A DNA stretch of 64,000 bases. Source: Athene noctua (Eukaryota > Chordata > Aves > Strigiformes > Strigidae). Position numbers and translations under genes: made by a program. Below are positions 37,862 through 49,100 of this stretch, piece after piece (within the stretch, counting starts at the first letter, position 1; every line of letters begins with the position of its first letter). The stretch lies in assembly GCF_965140245.1 (NCBI RefSeq), contig NC_134040.1:31634143-31698142 (forward strand). Reading direction: 5' to 3'. The notes beneath the pieces were generated by a model. It had not been told where the DNA came from. It saw nothing but the letters and a program-made list of their open reading frames with translations, and did not search any database.

Positions 37862-37973
37862 AGCGGCGGCCGTGGGCAGCGCAGCGACGGGGCTTGAGCT
37901 CGGAGCCGTCGCGGCTGGAGGCGGCCCCTTCCTCCTCACTCCCTGTCCCGGTCCGGCCGGCCCTGGCTCCGCG
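37862..37973 (+). other. EXOC1: Probable EXOC1 non-coding exon 1
   Basis: The segment between the E-box/ETS cluster and a strong donor (GCG before GTGAGA at 37974). The first coding exon has a splice acceptor (TTTCAG) only ten bases before its ATG, so a 5' UTR exon must exist upstream, and this is the best candidate. The left edge is a guess. Confidence 0.6.
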
Positions 37974-40900
37974 GTGAGAGTGAGGCGGCCCGGGCACCCT
38001 CCGTCTCTTCCCACGCTCCGGGTTAGGGGTCTGCCGCTCCTTCCTCCGGGGCCCGGCCCCACCGGTCGCCCCGGGGCGGCTTGGCCGTGTCCGGGCTGCC
38101 GGGCTCGGTGTGGAGTGGTGGCGGGAGGGGGGCCCCGCGGCTGCGGCTGTCTCCTGCCGGCGGTTGCGCGGAGGGTTGTCTGCGGGGCCGTTTCTGCAGG
38201 ACTCGCAGGTGGGAGGCGGTGAAGCCGGTGCCAGACGGGCCCTTGGGAGGCTGATGCTGCTATAAGTAACTCTGAGTTTTCCTGTTAAACGATCGGTCGA
38301 CTTTTGACTATGAACGGCCTTCCCGGGGACGTTACAGTTCTGACGTTTTAACCGGATGGGATGCAGAAGTAGCATGTTTTCCTGTTGGCACACTTAGAGA
38401 GGCTAAGCAGTGGTCACTGGGTAGCCTTACCAGATTGCTCTGTTGAATCTCTTCCGTGTATTTCTTGGACGGGCTACGTCTGTGATGTGAGGTCTTTGAT
38501 AGATCTCATGTAGCTGAGGCTTTGTCTGTAACATTACTGGGAAAAACACCAGTGCAGCAATGTCTAAAAAGATTGTGTAGACTGGTGTGGTCTTCAGCTC
38601 ACTTGAAGCATTTTTTTTAAGGAAACAGCTTTATCTCCAGCTCTTTAAGCTTAATTCTGTGTTCTTTGGGACAGCGGGATTCACATGTGAAGAGCTTAAT
38701 GATGTGCTTGGTCCTGGCACATTGTGAAAGTTTTGGTGGCTGTGACTAAGGGGGCTGAGTTTGTAATAGAAGTTAGACTATATGTCAGAGAAAGTCTTTG
38801 ATCTTGGGTTTAGTGTATTCTGTTTTATGTGAAAGGTGTATTCTGCACAACTTGGACAACTTGTGTTAGCACTGAAATGGGAGAGTCAGCAAGTTGCAGC
38901 AGTATGAATGTGACTTTGAGCAGAAAGTCCTAAGTCAGGAAGGAAAGGGGATATTTCTGAAGTGCAGCAGGTTGTCGGTGTCTTGTGTGTTTTTGTCACC
39001 CGTTGAAGAGTAACAGGAATGACAACATTTGATGCAATTTGGGAAAAAAAAAGATGGGCCCAGCATTTGATGAAAGGGGAAGAAAATTGTTAGTCAGAAT
39101 CTATGGAGTTTTACATTGCCATAGGGGTGTTGTATAAATAGCATTTCATTGGTTGCCCTGAGCTCTGTACACTTGATGCTGCTGATCCCAGCTTGATATG
39201 TTTGCCCTTGTTTTCTCAAAGCCTTGGGTTACTAATCTTTATAACTGCCAGATTGCCTAAAATGAGGGATGTGGTGGTGGCCAGCTGAGTTGAGGCATAG
39301 TGGGACATAAGACTAAAAGGAAAGTCAGTGCCTTTTCTGTTTCAAACACCAAGAGAATGTTTTTGTCTCATCTGTGTGTTTGCCAGAGCAAGCAACCCAG
39401 GCATCTCCAGGAGAAAAATCCAACCTAAAATTTATCTCCATATATCATCTCAGCATCAGGCGGTGTAGGATGTGACGTATACTAATGTTTTTAATGCAAC
39501 TGTGGCATTTGAAGGCACAAGTTCAGAGTAATATTGGAGCTTCCATATTTAAATAAAGACATTGAAATGTGATCTTTAAGTGTTACTCTTTTTAATCTAC
39601 CTTCAATCTCTCTGTAGTGTGAGGAATGGTGAATATTGCTAGTTACTTAATTTTCTGGAGCTTGGTGAGGTTTTTGTTTTGTTTTTTTTCTTATGTGATT
39701 CATCTGTGCAATCTTGCGTATTGGGTGGTGGTGTCCCATTCCCCCACCCTATGCCTCCGATTTTCCAGAATCTGGTAGGGATGAGACCACACTTTGTTAG
39801 GGAGCCAGGTGATTTTACTGAAATCTATTTCGGAAGTCTCTTTAAGAATTTGGTGACTTCCTTGGGATTTTATTTTGTTTGGTGTGTGGTTAATTTCATG
39901 TTGGTCTTATTTTACCTCTGCATATTATTCATCATAATTGAACACGCTAGAAGTACAAATGCTTTCCTCTATGTTGCAAACTTACTTGAAGGCATTGCCA
40001 AAGAAAATCACAACTCTCTGTGAATGTTTTTAAACAAACATGTTGTTAATGCATCCGCCAAATCTGAACAGCTTTCTGTTACAGCAGCTGGCTGCTGTTA
40101 TTGCAGAGGTAAATCACTTGAAGGGAAACCCCACAAACAGACTCAAACCCCTCTCTCCTCCCAGTCTCACTCTACCTCCTTTTATGTGCCTCTACCTCCT
40201 GCAAATCACCTGAAAACTGTTCCTAATGAGGAGAAAAACTAGAAAGCAAACTTTTGGGTGTTACTAGGAAAGTACTTTTGCTGTTAATGGCAGATGCACC
40301 TCATTTATGCAATCTAATGGTCTGATCTGGTGTGCGACTAAGTCATTGACGTTAAACTGTATCTGCCAGTGTACTGGAAGGTGTAAAGGGCAGTCCTTGA
40401 TGGCCTGTACAATCTCCTGTGTTTGCTGTTACAGGCTATGAGAGTGAGTAAGTAATGTCTATTATCTTTCAGCAGAAGTCTGTATTTTTAAGCATTTGGT
40501 TAGAGCAACAGGATTCAGGGTCAGGACTTGATTTCTGGAAAAAAATGTCTGGATTTATTACCAAGTGTACATGCTTACTTTCTCTTCTTGAAATAACCTG
40601 TTACTCCCTTGCTAGATAAGAAATTTCATAATTAAAGAAATGTTCCATTTCTGAGCTCCAATCTATGCATCCAAGAAAAGGCAGCAAACTAGTCAAACCT
40701 AATGGATTTATCTTTGCAAAATTGTGTTGTGGCCTTTTCAGATCTAGACAACCTTTTCTTCTAGCTACAGAGATGCATTTCTTTATTCTGCATTACTGTA
40801 ACAATTGCCAGTTTCTCATTTGAGGACAGAGAGAAAGAACAGTCTGTTACATTTAATAGTATGTCGTAGCCGGCAAGAGCACTCAAACAGGTCTTTTTGC

Positions 40901-42323
40901 AAAACTTTAAACATAAAACAAACCCAATGCTGTGTTTCTGGAGGCTTGGAGACTTGTTGCCCTGGGTCTGTATCTGTCCCCATGGTTGTGTCTTCCAGGA
41001 GCTGTTCTAAGGAAGCTTTTATGAAAGAGACTTCAATATCCAGAAGATAAATCTGACTTAAAACTTCAGAAAGATTTATTAAATTCTATTACATGGGCCC
41101 TCTGCAGTGTCTTCTGTTTTTATTAATTATAAAAAGAAAGTAATTTCTGCTTCCTAGGTAAAGTTAGGTTATAAACATGGTGTCACTCATATGTTGTTAA
41201 TAACTTTTTAGTAACTCTCCAGGAATCGGCAGTGATGAATTTGACAACAGATGACCACAACTAGTGTTCTTTACAGAGGTATCCTGGGAAAACTAGTGCA
41301 GACTGGGTTGGGTTTGGTTGGTTGGTTTGGGGTTGTTTTTTTGCTACCAAATAGAATGTGGTGTATGTATTCTGCTTTAAGAAAGCTGTTTGAGCATGAT
41401 ACTTGAGAATACTCTCGTAACGTGGGATCAAGTAATAATTTAGAATTTCTCTTATGATACCAAGGGAGGAGGCAGTGAGGAAGCATATAGGGACACTGAT
41501 CCTGAATCAGAATGATTTTTTTTTTTCCCCTGTTCTGGTGGAGAATTAGGATGTATATGTGGTACACCAAGACGCAAATGTAATAATTTGTTAGTTTTGG
41601 AATAGTGACATTTGAGTGGTGGATTGAAAGATTGCTATGATGTACTGTATTCAGAATATATTCCAGAAATCTTCCTGCAAAGCAGGGAGCCAGACACAAA
41701 ACTTCTCCCACTAAATGCAACATTATTTTCAATTTGGTTTGTCCGAGGTATAAACTTGATTTGGTGAAACAGTCCTGAAAATGCAATTGAAGGTTTCAGA
41801 TGTATTTGAAGGATTCTAGACTTTAAGTTTCATTTAAGGTCATCACTGTAGTGACTTTAGTTTCACATTCTCCATCCTGTCAAATTCTGTGGGGTTTTTT
41901 TCTGTTCACCTGTCTTCACATGGATTTTTACTGGATCCGTGGCATTCATACCCATTCTAAAATTCCAGTGCTTTGTGAGGGAGTCTTTTTTTCTGCATTC
42001 CCATTTCAACTTCTTTTGTTAATGCCTCACATTCCACTTTACTCCTAAGAAGCTTTTTGTTCTTCATTAAATTAAGCAGGAGGATCATCCCAGTGTTGAT
42101 AAATTATAGTTGTCTAACTGAAATAAGACAGCGAGTGAGCTTTATGTTGGACTTTTCCCTAAAGTGGGCTGGTCTTCTACCTAAATCATGCTTCTTAATT
42201 TATTAAGTTATCTGTAAAATTTAATTTCAAAAAACTGTAGTTGCTCTAAGTAAGTGACTGGTTCTTTTTGTGTGTGCATGTTAAATGTGCCTGAATGTAT
42301 TATGACTTCTCAAAACCTTTCAG
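37974..42323 (+). other. EXOC1 intron 1 (5' UTR intron)
   Basis: 4.35 kb. The first 250 bases are still CpG-rich; the rest is AT-rich with no recognised repeat. A 114-codon frame at 39679-40023 has no domain and no coding-like context. Confidence 0.7.
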
Positions 42324-42457
42324 CTGAGAGAAAATGACTGCAATCAAGCATGCTTTACAGAGGGATATCTTCACTCCCAATGACGAACGCTTGTTGAGTA
42401 TTGTGAATGTGTGCAAAGCAGGCAAAAAGAAGAGAAACTGCTTTTTGTGTGCCACAG
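42324..42457 (+). CDS. EXOC1: EXOC1 exon 2 (first coding exon)
   Basis: Acceptor TTTCAG at 42318-42323, ATG at 42334 and donor GTATGT at 42458. It encodes residues 1-41 plus one base of codon 42; the first ten bases are 5' UTR. Confidence 0.93.
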
Positions 42458-45400
42458 GTATGTAGTAATTTCACACCATATTTCTTGTCTTCTGTTTTTT
42501 TATTCATTTACATTTGTGTTAGCTTTATTTACAATATTTAACATTGCCCCATATAAAACAGATGCCTTCCATTTCTAATGAAGAAAATCAGTTGTATCTT
42601 ACACTTCCATTATTGCTTCTATTAAAAAAGGAAAAAAAACCCTCTGTACTTTTATTCCAGATCACATTGTAATTTGAAATGAAAGAATCAAAATTATTTG
42701 CGTGGGCCTGCTGGACTTTTTAAGCAGGCTTTATATAGTGCTGAAAAGGGGATTTGGTAGGCATCTAGGGTGATCAGCCTAAATAAAATGTGATAGAGTA
42801 CTGGGTAGAGTCCAGGGCAGGGGGCTCTGGAAAGGCACAGAGCTGAACTGAGTTCTAGTGTTCCTTTGACTTTGTGTATTAGATTGCCTCTCTTCAAAAA
42901 ATTAGGCACTTTGGTTCACTCTGTCAATAAATTAGCTTGCTAGAATATTTTTTTCACAGAGAAATATCATAAAACATTTATTTTCTGACGACAATCTCCA
43001 CTTAACTCTGTGTTTTGTCAGTCCTGTGGCCATGGTCTGAGGTCCGCTGTATCAAAGAAATATCTGTAAATTGGGTTCATTACTTCACAAGCTGTGTAGA
43101 GATGTGTATCTGGTTGACAGACTTAAGCTGAACTGACACTGTGAATGAAAATGTTTCAAAGGGTCTCTTTTAATCAAATAATTATCATTAAGTCTCCCCC
43201 ACAGAGAATTAATTTTGGAAGTTGAAGTAATGCAGAAACAAAGTAATTTGTGCATTTTGAAATTACTCTTTTACTTCGTTTAACAGTGACAACAGAACGA
43301 CCAGTGCAAGTAAATGTGGTAAAAGTGAAAAAATCTGACAAGGGAGATTTCTACAAAAGGCAGACAGCATGGGCACTTCGAGATCTTGCTGTTGTTGATG
43401 CCAAAGATGCTGTTAAAGTATGTGTAACTTTTTTTTTTTACTTCAGTGCTGTGCTCAGAACATCCTCCTGGTGCCAAGTTAGAGTTAACTTCCTTGATAC
43501 TGACTTCTCTAAAGCTTAGACTGATAGCACATTAATTAGGAATTTGGATGATACATTCCTGGGCTGGTTATACCTGCATTTTCTTCCAGCCTTTCCAAGA
43601 ATATAACCCAGGAAAACGGAGTAAGAGTGGTGTAGATATGCTTCAATAGCAATATTCTGAGTATCTGTCCTGTTTACTGTAGTGATCTCTCAGTGACTGT
43701 AGAGTGCTTGTGCTAAGGACCAGTACTTTTTTGTTTCAAGTCTTAAGTAAATTTTCACTCCAAGCTTAGTTTTCTATTAAAAAAAAAAAGACCATCTTAC
43801 TAATCACACTGAGCTACATGTAACTTTTTTTTTCTAGGACACTTAAAACATTCTTAGTGAGCAGTATATAATCTTGAAGGTGAGCTCTTAAAACTTGTTC
43901 TCCGAATCACGACGTTGGCCATTTTTGTTAGAAAGTGGTGTTCTTTTCCACAGAACAACAAGAACAACTTATTTTTGACCATTTAAAGATGTATAAACAG
44001 ACAGAGGTGAAAAATCTTCGTCCTATGATGTCTGGTTTTATGTTCTGTTAACTGGTGATTTGGAAGAATAGTGCAGAAAACAATGAAGTTGAAAATTCTT
44101 TGCTTTCCCCCTCCCCAAGTGTAGGTTAAATATATTTTGTTATTTCAGCTATCCACATACTTGTTGGTTAGATTTAAGGTTTTTCCTTGCTGTTCCTAAA
44201 TACCATGTTAAGAGAATTACTTCTTTCAGATTAAGGTTCTGTTTACAGGTATACTGTTTTTCAGGGCTTTTTCTTGCAAAACAGAATGCAGTAACTGTTT
44301 TCAGAAATATGCTATAACATATATATGACTCTAATGAGAGATTTTGAAGTTTTCTTTCAAAAAACGTTGCATGCCAAACTCTCTCTTATTAAAGAAAATC
44401 AGAATTAAAGTTGATAGGTGCATCATATTTTGGTTTCCAAATGTGATCCTATCCAATGCTTTTGATGCAGGCCTTTCCTGCCCTAGATATGTAACAGCTC
44501 AAGTTGTATGTAATGATACTGTTTGTTTAGAAATGTATGGTAATTATATCTGTCAATATAAGCTACAGAAAAAAGCAGAACTGCTTTTATGGTGCTGTAC
44601 AGGAAATACTATTTCCTGTCAAGTGTGGTTTCATGTGCAGCCTGCTTCTACAGGTAGTAGTGACTCTATAAGTAATAAGTAGCAACAATAGTAGCTTTTA
44701 CAAACTATATATAAGTAAGAATTTAACATGTATCTGAAGTAGTATTTTTCATCAAAAGGAGGCTGGACCTTGTAAAAGGCTTGTAATATGATCTTTAAGC
44801 AAGGCTATTACTAGTTACAGTCCATACTGAGTTCATAAGCAGCTGTAGAAAAAGCACTTTATTCAGTTATCAAAGTAATGTTTGCATCAGGCAGTAAATC
44901 TAGTTGAAAATGCTTCTCTAGTAATTTTTTACCACTGAAATACGAAATGGTCTTTTCTGTCCTGTTTAGTGCTATCAAATACTACCCTAGCTATAAAATA
45001 TATAAAATGCTCATAATTTTTTTTCCATTGGCTATTCCCCTAAGTCTCCTTGAATTGTGTTGTATATGTTGTCAGTAATTCCAGCTACCATAGTTTCAGA
45101 AGGCTAACACATGGCATCAGTCATTCTGAGGACTGTTTCAGGACAGACCACAGTGTCAGATGTTTGTTGAAACTCTTACAGATCTCTGTATTATGTGTTA
45201 CTGTTGCCTTATTGGGCTTGACAAAAGACTGACTTCATAGAGTGGATTCTGGTTTTTCACTTTCAGTGTTTTAGCACCTTCATTAAGGTGCATCAGGGTG
45301 CCAGAGTTGATGTATCAGTTGGCATATGTGCAATGTTGTTTTTATCCTGTCATCTCAATAATTAAATGTGTAAACAGTCTTTGCTGCTCAGAGAATCAGT

Positions 45401-45597
45401 TGACCATTTAGCCTGTAACATATCTCATCTTCTGCAGGAGAGTCCTGAATTTGACTTGCATTTTGACAAAGTGTACAAATGGGTTGCAAGCAGCACAGCG
45501 GAAAAGAACACCTTCATTTCATGTATCTGGAAACTCAATCAGAGATATCTTAGAAAGAAAATTGACTTTATTAATGTTAGTTCACAGCTTTTGGAAG
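42334..45597 (+). CDS. EXOC1: EXOC1 (Sec3) exocyst subunit, N-terminal part, runs off the window
   Basis: Coding exons 42334-42457, 43287-43417 and 45438-45597 give residues 1-138 of EXOC1, which is about 890 residues in vertebrates; the rest lies beyond 64000. This part is the Sec3-type PH-like domain. It starts MTAIKHALQRDIFTP and carries a basic run GKKKRN (30-35) and further lysines (VKVKKSDKGDFYKR, about 53-66). In this family such basic residues bind PI(4,5)P2 at the plasma membrane and help place the exocyst for vesicle tethering. Introns have phases 1, 0 and 1. The ATG has A at -3 and is ten bases after a splice acceptor. Its paralogue EXOC1L lies directly upstream. Intron 4 contains a very large 26-bp tandem array. 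Confidence 0.95.
42458..43286 (+). other. EXOC1 intron 2
   Basis: 829 bases, GT-AG, no recognised element. Confidence 0.9.
43287..43417 (+). CDS. EXOC1: EXOC1 exon 3
   Basis: 131 nt, acceptor TAACAG, donor AAA before GTATGT. It encodes residues 42-85 (VTTERPVQVNVV to DAVK) and is equal in length to EXOC1L exon 2. Confidence 0.94.
43418..45437 (+). other. EXOC1 intron 3
   Basis: 2.0 kb, GT-AG, ending CTTCTGCAG. Open frames at 44344-44682 and 45050-45232 look like chance. No repeat recognised. Confidence 0.85.
45438..45597 (+). CDS. EXOC1: EXOC1 exon 4
   Basis: 160 nt encoding residues 86-138 (ESPEFDLHFDKVY to SSQLLE) plus one base, with donor GTAATT at 45598. It carries the end of the PH-like domain. 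Confidence 0.93.
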
Positions 45598-46160
45598 GTA
45601 ATTTTCTACCACTGTATGTTAACTATAAAGTTTAATAATTATTGATGTAAAACAGAGAGACTAAAAAAAAAAATCCTAATCCTGATGGTTTTTCCTATTC
45701 AGTTTTATTCTTTTAAATTTTATAACTCTTCAGATAAGCAAGGTGACTAGATAACAGATTTTCTGTTAGAAAACTGAGAACCAGAACAAAATAGTTTATT
45801 ATTATTTAGAACTTCATTAACAAACTTATTGTATTTCTAAGACATTCTGTTTCTTGAAAAGAATAAAATCTACCTGCAAGATGTGGTAAGTCTAAATGTA
45901 TCATGAATCTGCTTTTGTTCCTATTTTCATTTCCTCGAATTAGAAAAATGCTTTAAAAAGTGACACTTCAGTAGTATGTTAAAGTTTATGTGAGGTTTTA
46001 TATGATATTTCTGTTTGATAAACTGTGAAGCATGTGTTAAATTCTGCTGGACTCTATTACAGTTTATGTGACTGGTTGCTAAGAAGGCTTTGTATGTTAT
46101 TTGCTTATGCTGTAGTAAATATTTTTACAGTCAAGTTCTCTTTTAATAGTTAAAATTTTT
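45598..46160 (+). other. EXOC1 intron 4, unique part before the array
   Basis: About 560 bases of AT-rich intron with no recognised element, passing directly into the 26-bp array through a short T-run. Confidence 0.8.
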
Positions 46161-49100
46161 TGTTGAGTAAGCATATCTCATGTTGAGTCTGAGTAAGCAT
46201 ATCTCATGTTGAGTCTGAGTAAGCATATCTCATGTTGAGTCTGAGTAAGCATATCTCATGTTGAGTCTGAGTAAGCATATCTCATGTTGAGTCTGAGTAA
46301 GCATATCTCATGTTGAGTCTGAGTAAGCATATCTCATGTTGAGTCTGAGTAAGCATATCTCATGTTGAGTCTGAGTAAGCATATCTCATGTTGAGTCTGA
46401 GTAAGCATATCTCATGTTGAGTCTGAGTAAGCATATCTCATGTTGAGTCTGAGTAAGCATATCTCATGTTGAGTCTGAGTAAGCATATCTCATGTTGAGT
46501 CTGAGTAAGCATATCTCATGTTGAGTCTGAGTAAGCATATCTCATGTTGAGTCTGAGTAAGCATATCTCATGTTGAGTCTGAGTAAGCATATCTCATGTT
46601 GAGTCTGAGTAAGCATATCTCATGTTGAGTCTGAGTAAGCATATCTCATGTTGAGTCTGAGTAAGCATATCTCATGTTGAGTCTGAGTAAGCATATCTCA
46701 TGTTGAGTCTGAGTAAGCATATCTCATGTTGAGTCTGAGTAAGCATATCTCATGTTGAGTCTGAGTAAGCATATCTCATGTTGAGTCTGAGTAAGCATAT
46801 CTCATGTTGAGTCTGAGTAAGCATATCTCATGTTGAGTCTGAGTAAGCATATCTCATGTTGAGTCTGAGTAAGCATATCTCATGTTGAGTCTGAGTAAGC
46901 ATATCTCATGTTGAGTCTGAGTAAGCATATCTCATGTTGAGTCTGAGTAAGCATATCTCATGTTGAGTCTGAGTAAGCATATCTCATGTTGAGTCTGAGT
47001 AAGCATATCTCATGTTGAGTCTGAGTAAGCATATCTCATGTTGAGTCTGAGTAAGCATATCTCATGTTGAGTCTGAGTAAGCATATCTCATGTTGAGTCT
47101 GAGTAAGCATATCTCATGTTGAGTCTGAGTAAGCATATCTCATGTTGAGTCTGAGTAAGCATATCTCATGTTGAGTCTGAGTAAGCATATCTCATGTTGA
47201 GTCTGAGTAAGCATATCTCATGTTGAGTCTGAGTAAGCATATCTCATGTTGAGTCTGAGTAAGCATATCTCATGTTGAGTCTGAGTAAGCATATCTCATG
47301 TTGAGTCTGAGTAAGCATATCTCATGTTGAGTCTGAGTAAGCATATCTCATGTTGAGTCTGAGTAAGCATATCTCATGTTGAGTCTGAGTAAGCATATCT
47401 CATGTTGAGTCTGAGTAAGCATATCTCATGTTGAGTCTGAGTAAGCATATCTCATGTTGAGTCTGAGTAAGCATATCTCATGTTGAGTCTGAGTAAGCAT
47501 ATCTCATGTTGAGTCTGAGTAAGCATATCTCATGTTGAGTCTGAGTAAGCATATCTCATGTTGAGTCTGAGTAAGCATATCTCATGTTGAGTCTGAGTAA
47601 GCATATCTCATGTTGAGTCTGAGTAAGCATATCTCATGTTGAGTCTGAGTAAGCATATCTCATGTTGAGTCTGAGTAAGCATATCTCATGTTGAGTCTGA
47701 GTAAGCATATCTCATGTTGAGTCTGAGTAAGCATATCTCATGTTGAGTCTGAGTAAGCATATCTCATGTTGAGTCTGAGTAAGCATATCTCATGTTGAGT
47801 CTGAGTAAGCATATCTCATGTTGAGTCTGAGTAAGCATATCTCATGTTGAGTCTGAGTAAGCATATCTCATGTTGAGTCTGAGTAAGCATATCTCATGTT
47901 GAGTCTGAGTAAGCATATCTCATGTTGAGTCTGAGTAAGCATATCTCATGTTGAGTCTGAGTAAGCATATCTCATGTTGAGTCTGAGTAAGCATATCTCA
48001 TGTTGAGTCTGAGTAAGCATATCTCATGTTGAGTCTGAGTAAGCATATCTCATGTTGAGTCTGAGTAAGCATATCTCATGTTGAGTCTGAGTAAGCATAT
48101 CTCATGTTGAGTCTGAGTAAGCATATCTCATGTTGAGTCTGAGTAAGCATATCTCATGTTGAGTCTGAGTAAGCATATCTCATGTTGAGTCTGAGTAAGC
48201 ATATCTCATGTTGAGTCTGAGTAAGCATATCTCATGTTGAGTCTGAGTAAGCATATCTCATGTTGAGTCTGAGTAAGCATATCTCATGTTGAGTCTGAGT
48301 AAGCATATCTCATGTTGAGTCTGAGTAAGCATATCTCATGTTGAGTCTGAGTAAGCATATCTCATGTTGAGTCTGAGTAAGCATATCTCATGTTGAGTCT
48401 GAGTAAGCATATCTCATGTTGAGTCTGAGTAAGCATATCTCATGTTGAGTCTGAGTAAGCATATCTCATGTTGAGTCTGAGTAAGCATATCTCATGTTGA
48501 GTCTGAGTAAGCATATCTCATGTTGAGTCTGAGTAAGCATATCTCATGTTGAGTCTGAGTAAGCATATCTCATGTTGAGTCTGAGTAAGCATATCTCATG
48601 TTGAGTCTGAGTAAGCATATCTCATGTTGAGTCTGAGTAAGCATATCTCATGTTGAGTCTGAGTAAGCATATCTCATGTTGAGTCTGAGTAAGCATATCT
48701 CATGTTGAGTCTGAGTAAGCATATCTCATGTTGAGTCTGAGTAAGCATATCTCATGTTGAGTCTGAGTAAGCATATCTCATGTTGAGTCTGAGTAAGCAT
48801 ATCTCATGTTGAGTCTGAGTAAGCATATCTCATGTTGAGTCTGAGTAAGCATATCTCATGTTGAGTCTGAGTAAGCATATCTCATGTTGAGTCTGAGTAA
48901 GCATATCTCATGTTGAGTCTGAGTAAGCATATCTCATGTTGAGTCTGAGTAAGCATATCTCATGTTGAGTCTGAGTAAGCATATCTCATGTTGAGTCTGA
49001 GTAAGCATATCTCATGTTGAGTCTGAGTAAGCATATCTCATGTTGAGTCTGAGTAAGCATATCTCATGTTGAGTCTGAGTAAGCATATCTCATGTTGAGT

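Larger units (their letters stand above)
37560..38220 (+). promoter_or_regulatory. CpG island promoter of EXOC1
   Basis: A sharp CpG-rich island with GC boxes. It contains a CACGTG E-box and an ETS-like GCGGAAGC close together at 37848-37864, just before a good splice donor at 37974. No TATA box is seen. It is the only promoter-like island between EXOC1L and the EXOC1 start codon, so it is assigned to EXOC1. Confidence 0.8.

Noticed and set aside
39679..40023. 114-codon frame in EXOC1 intron 1
   Set aside because: Lies in an intron, lacks similarity to anything I know, and its hydrophobic content follows from T-rich sequence.
41271..41786. 171-codon minus-strand frame in EXOC1 intron 1
   Set aside because: Antisense to an intron, no domain recognised, biased composition. 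Possible but unsupported.
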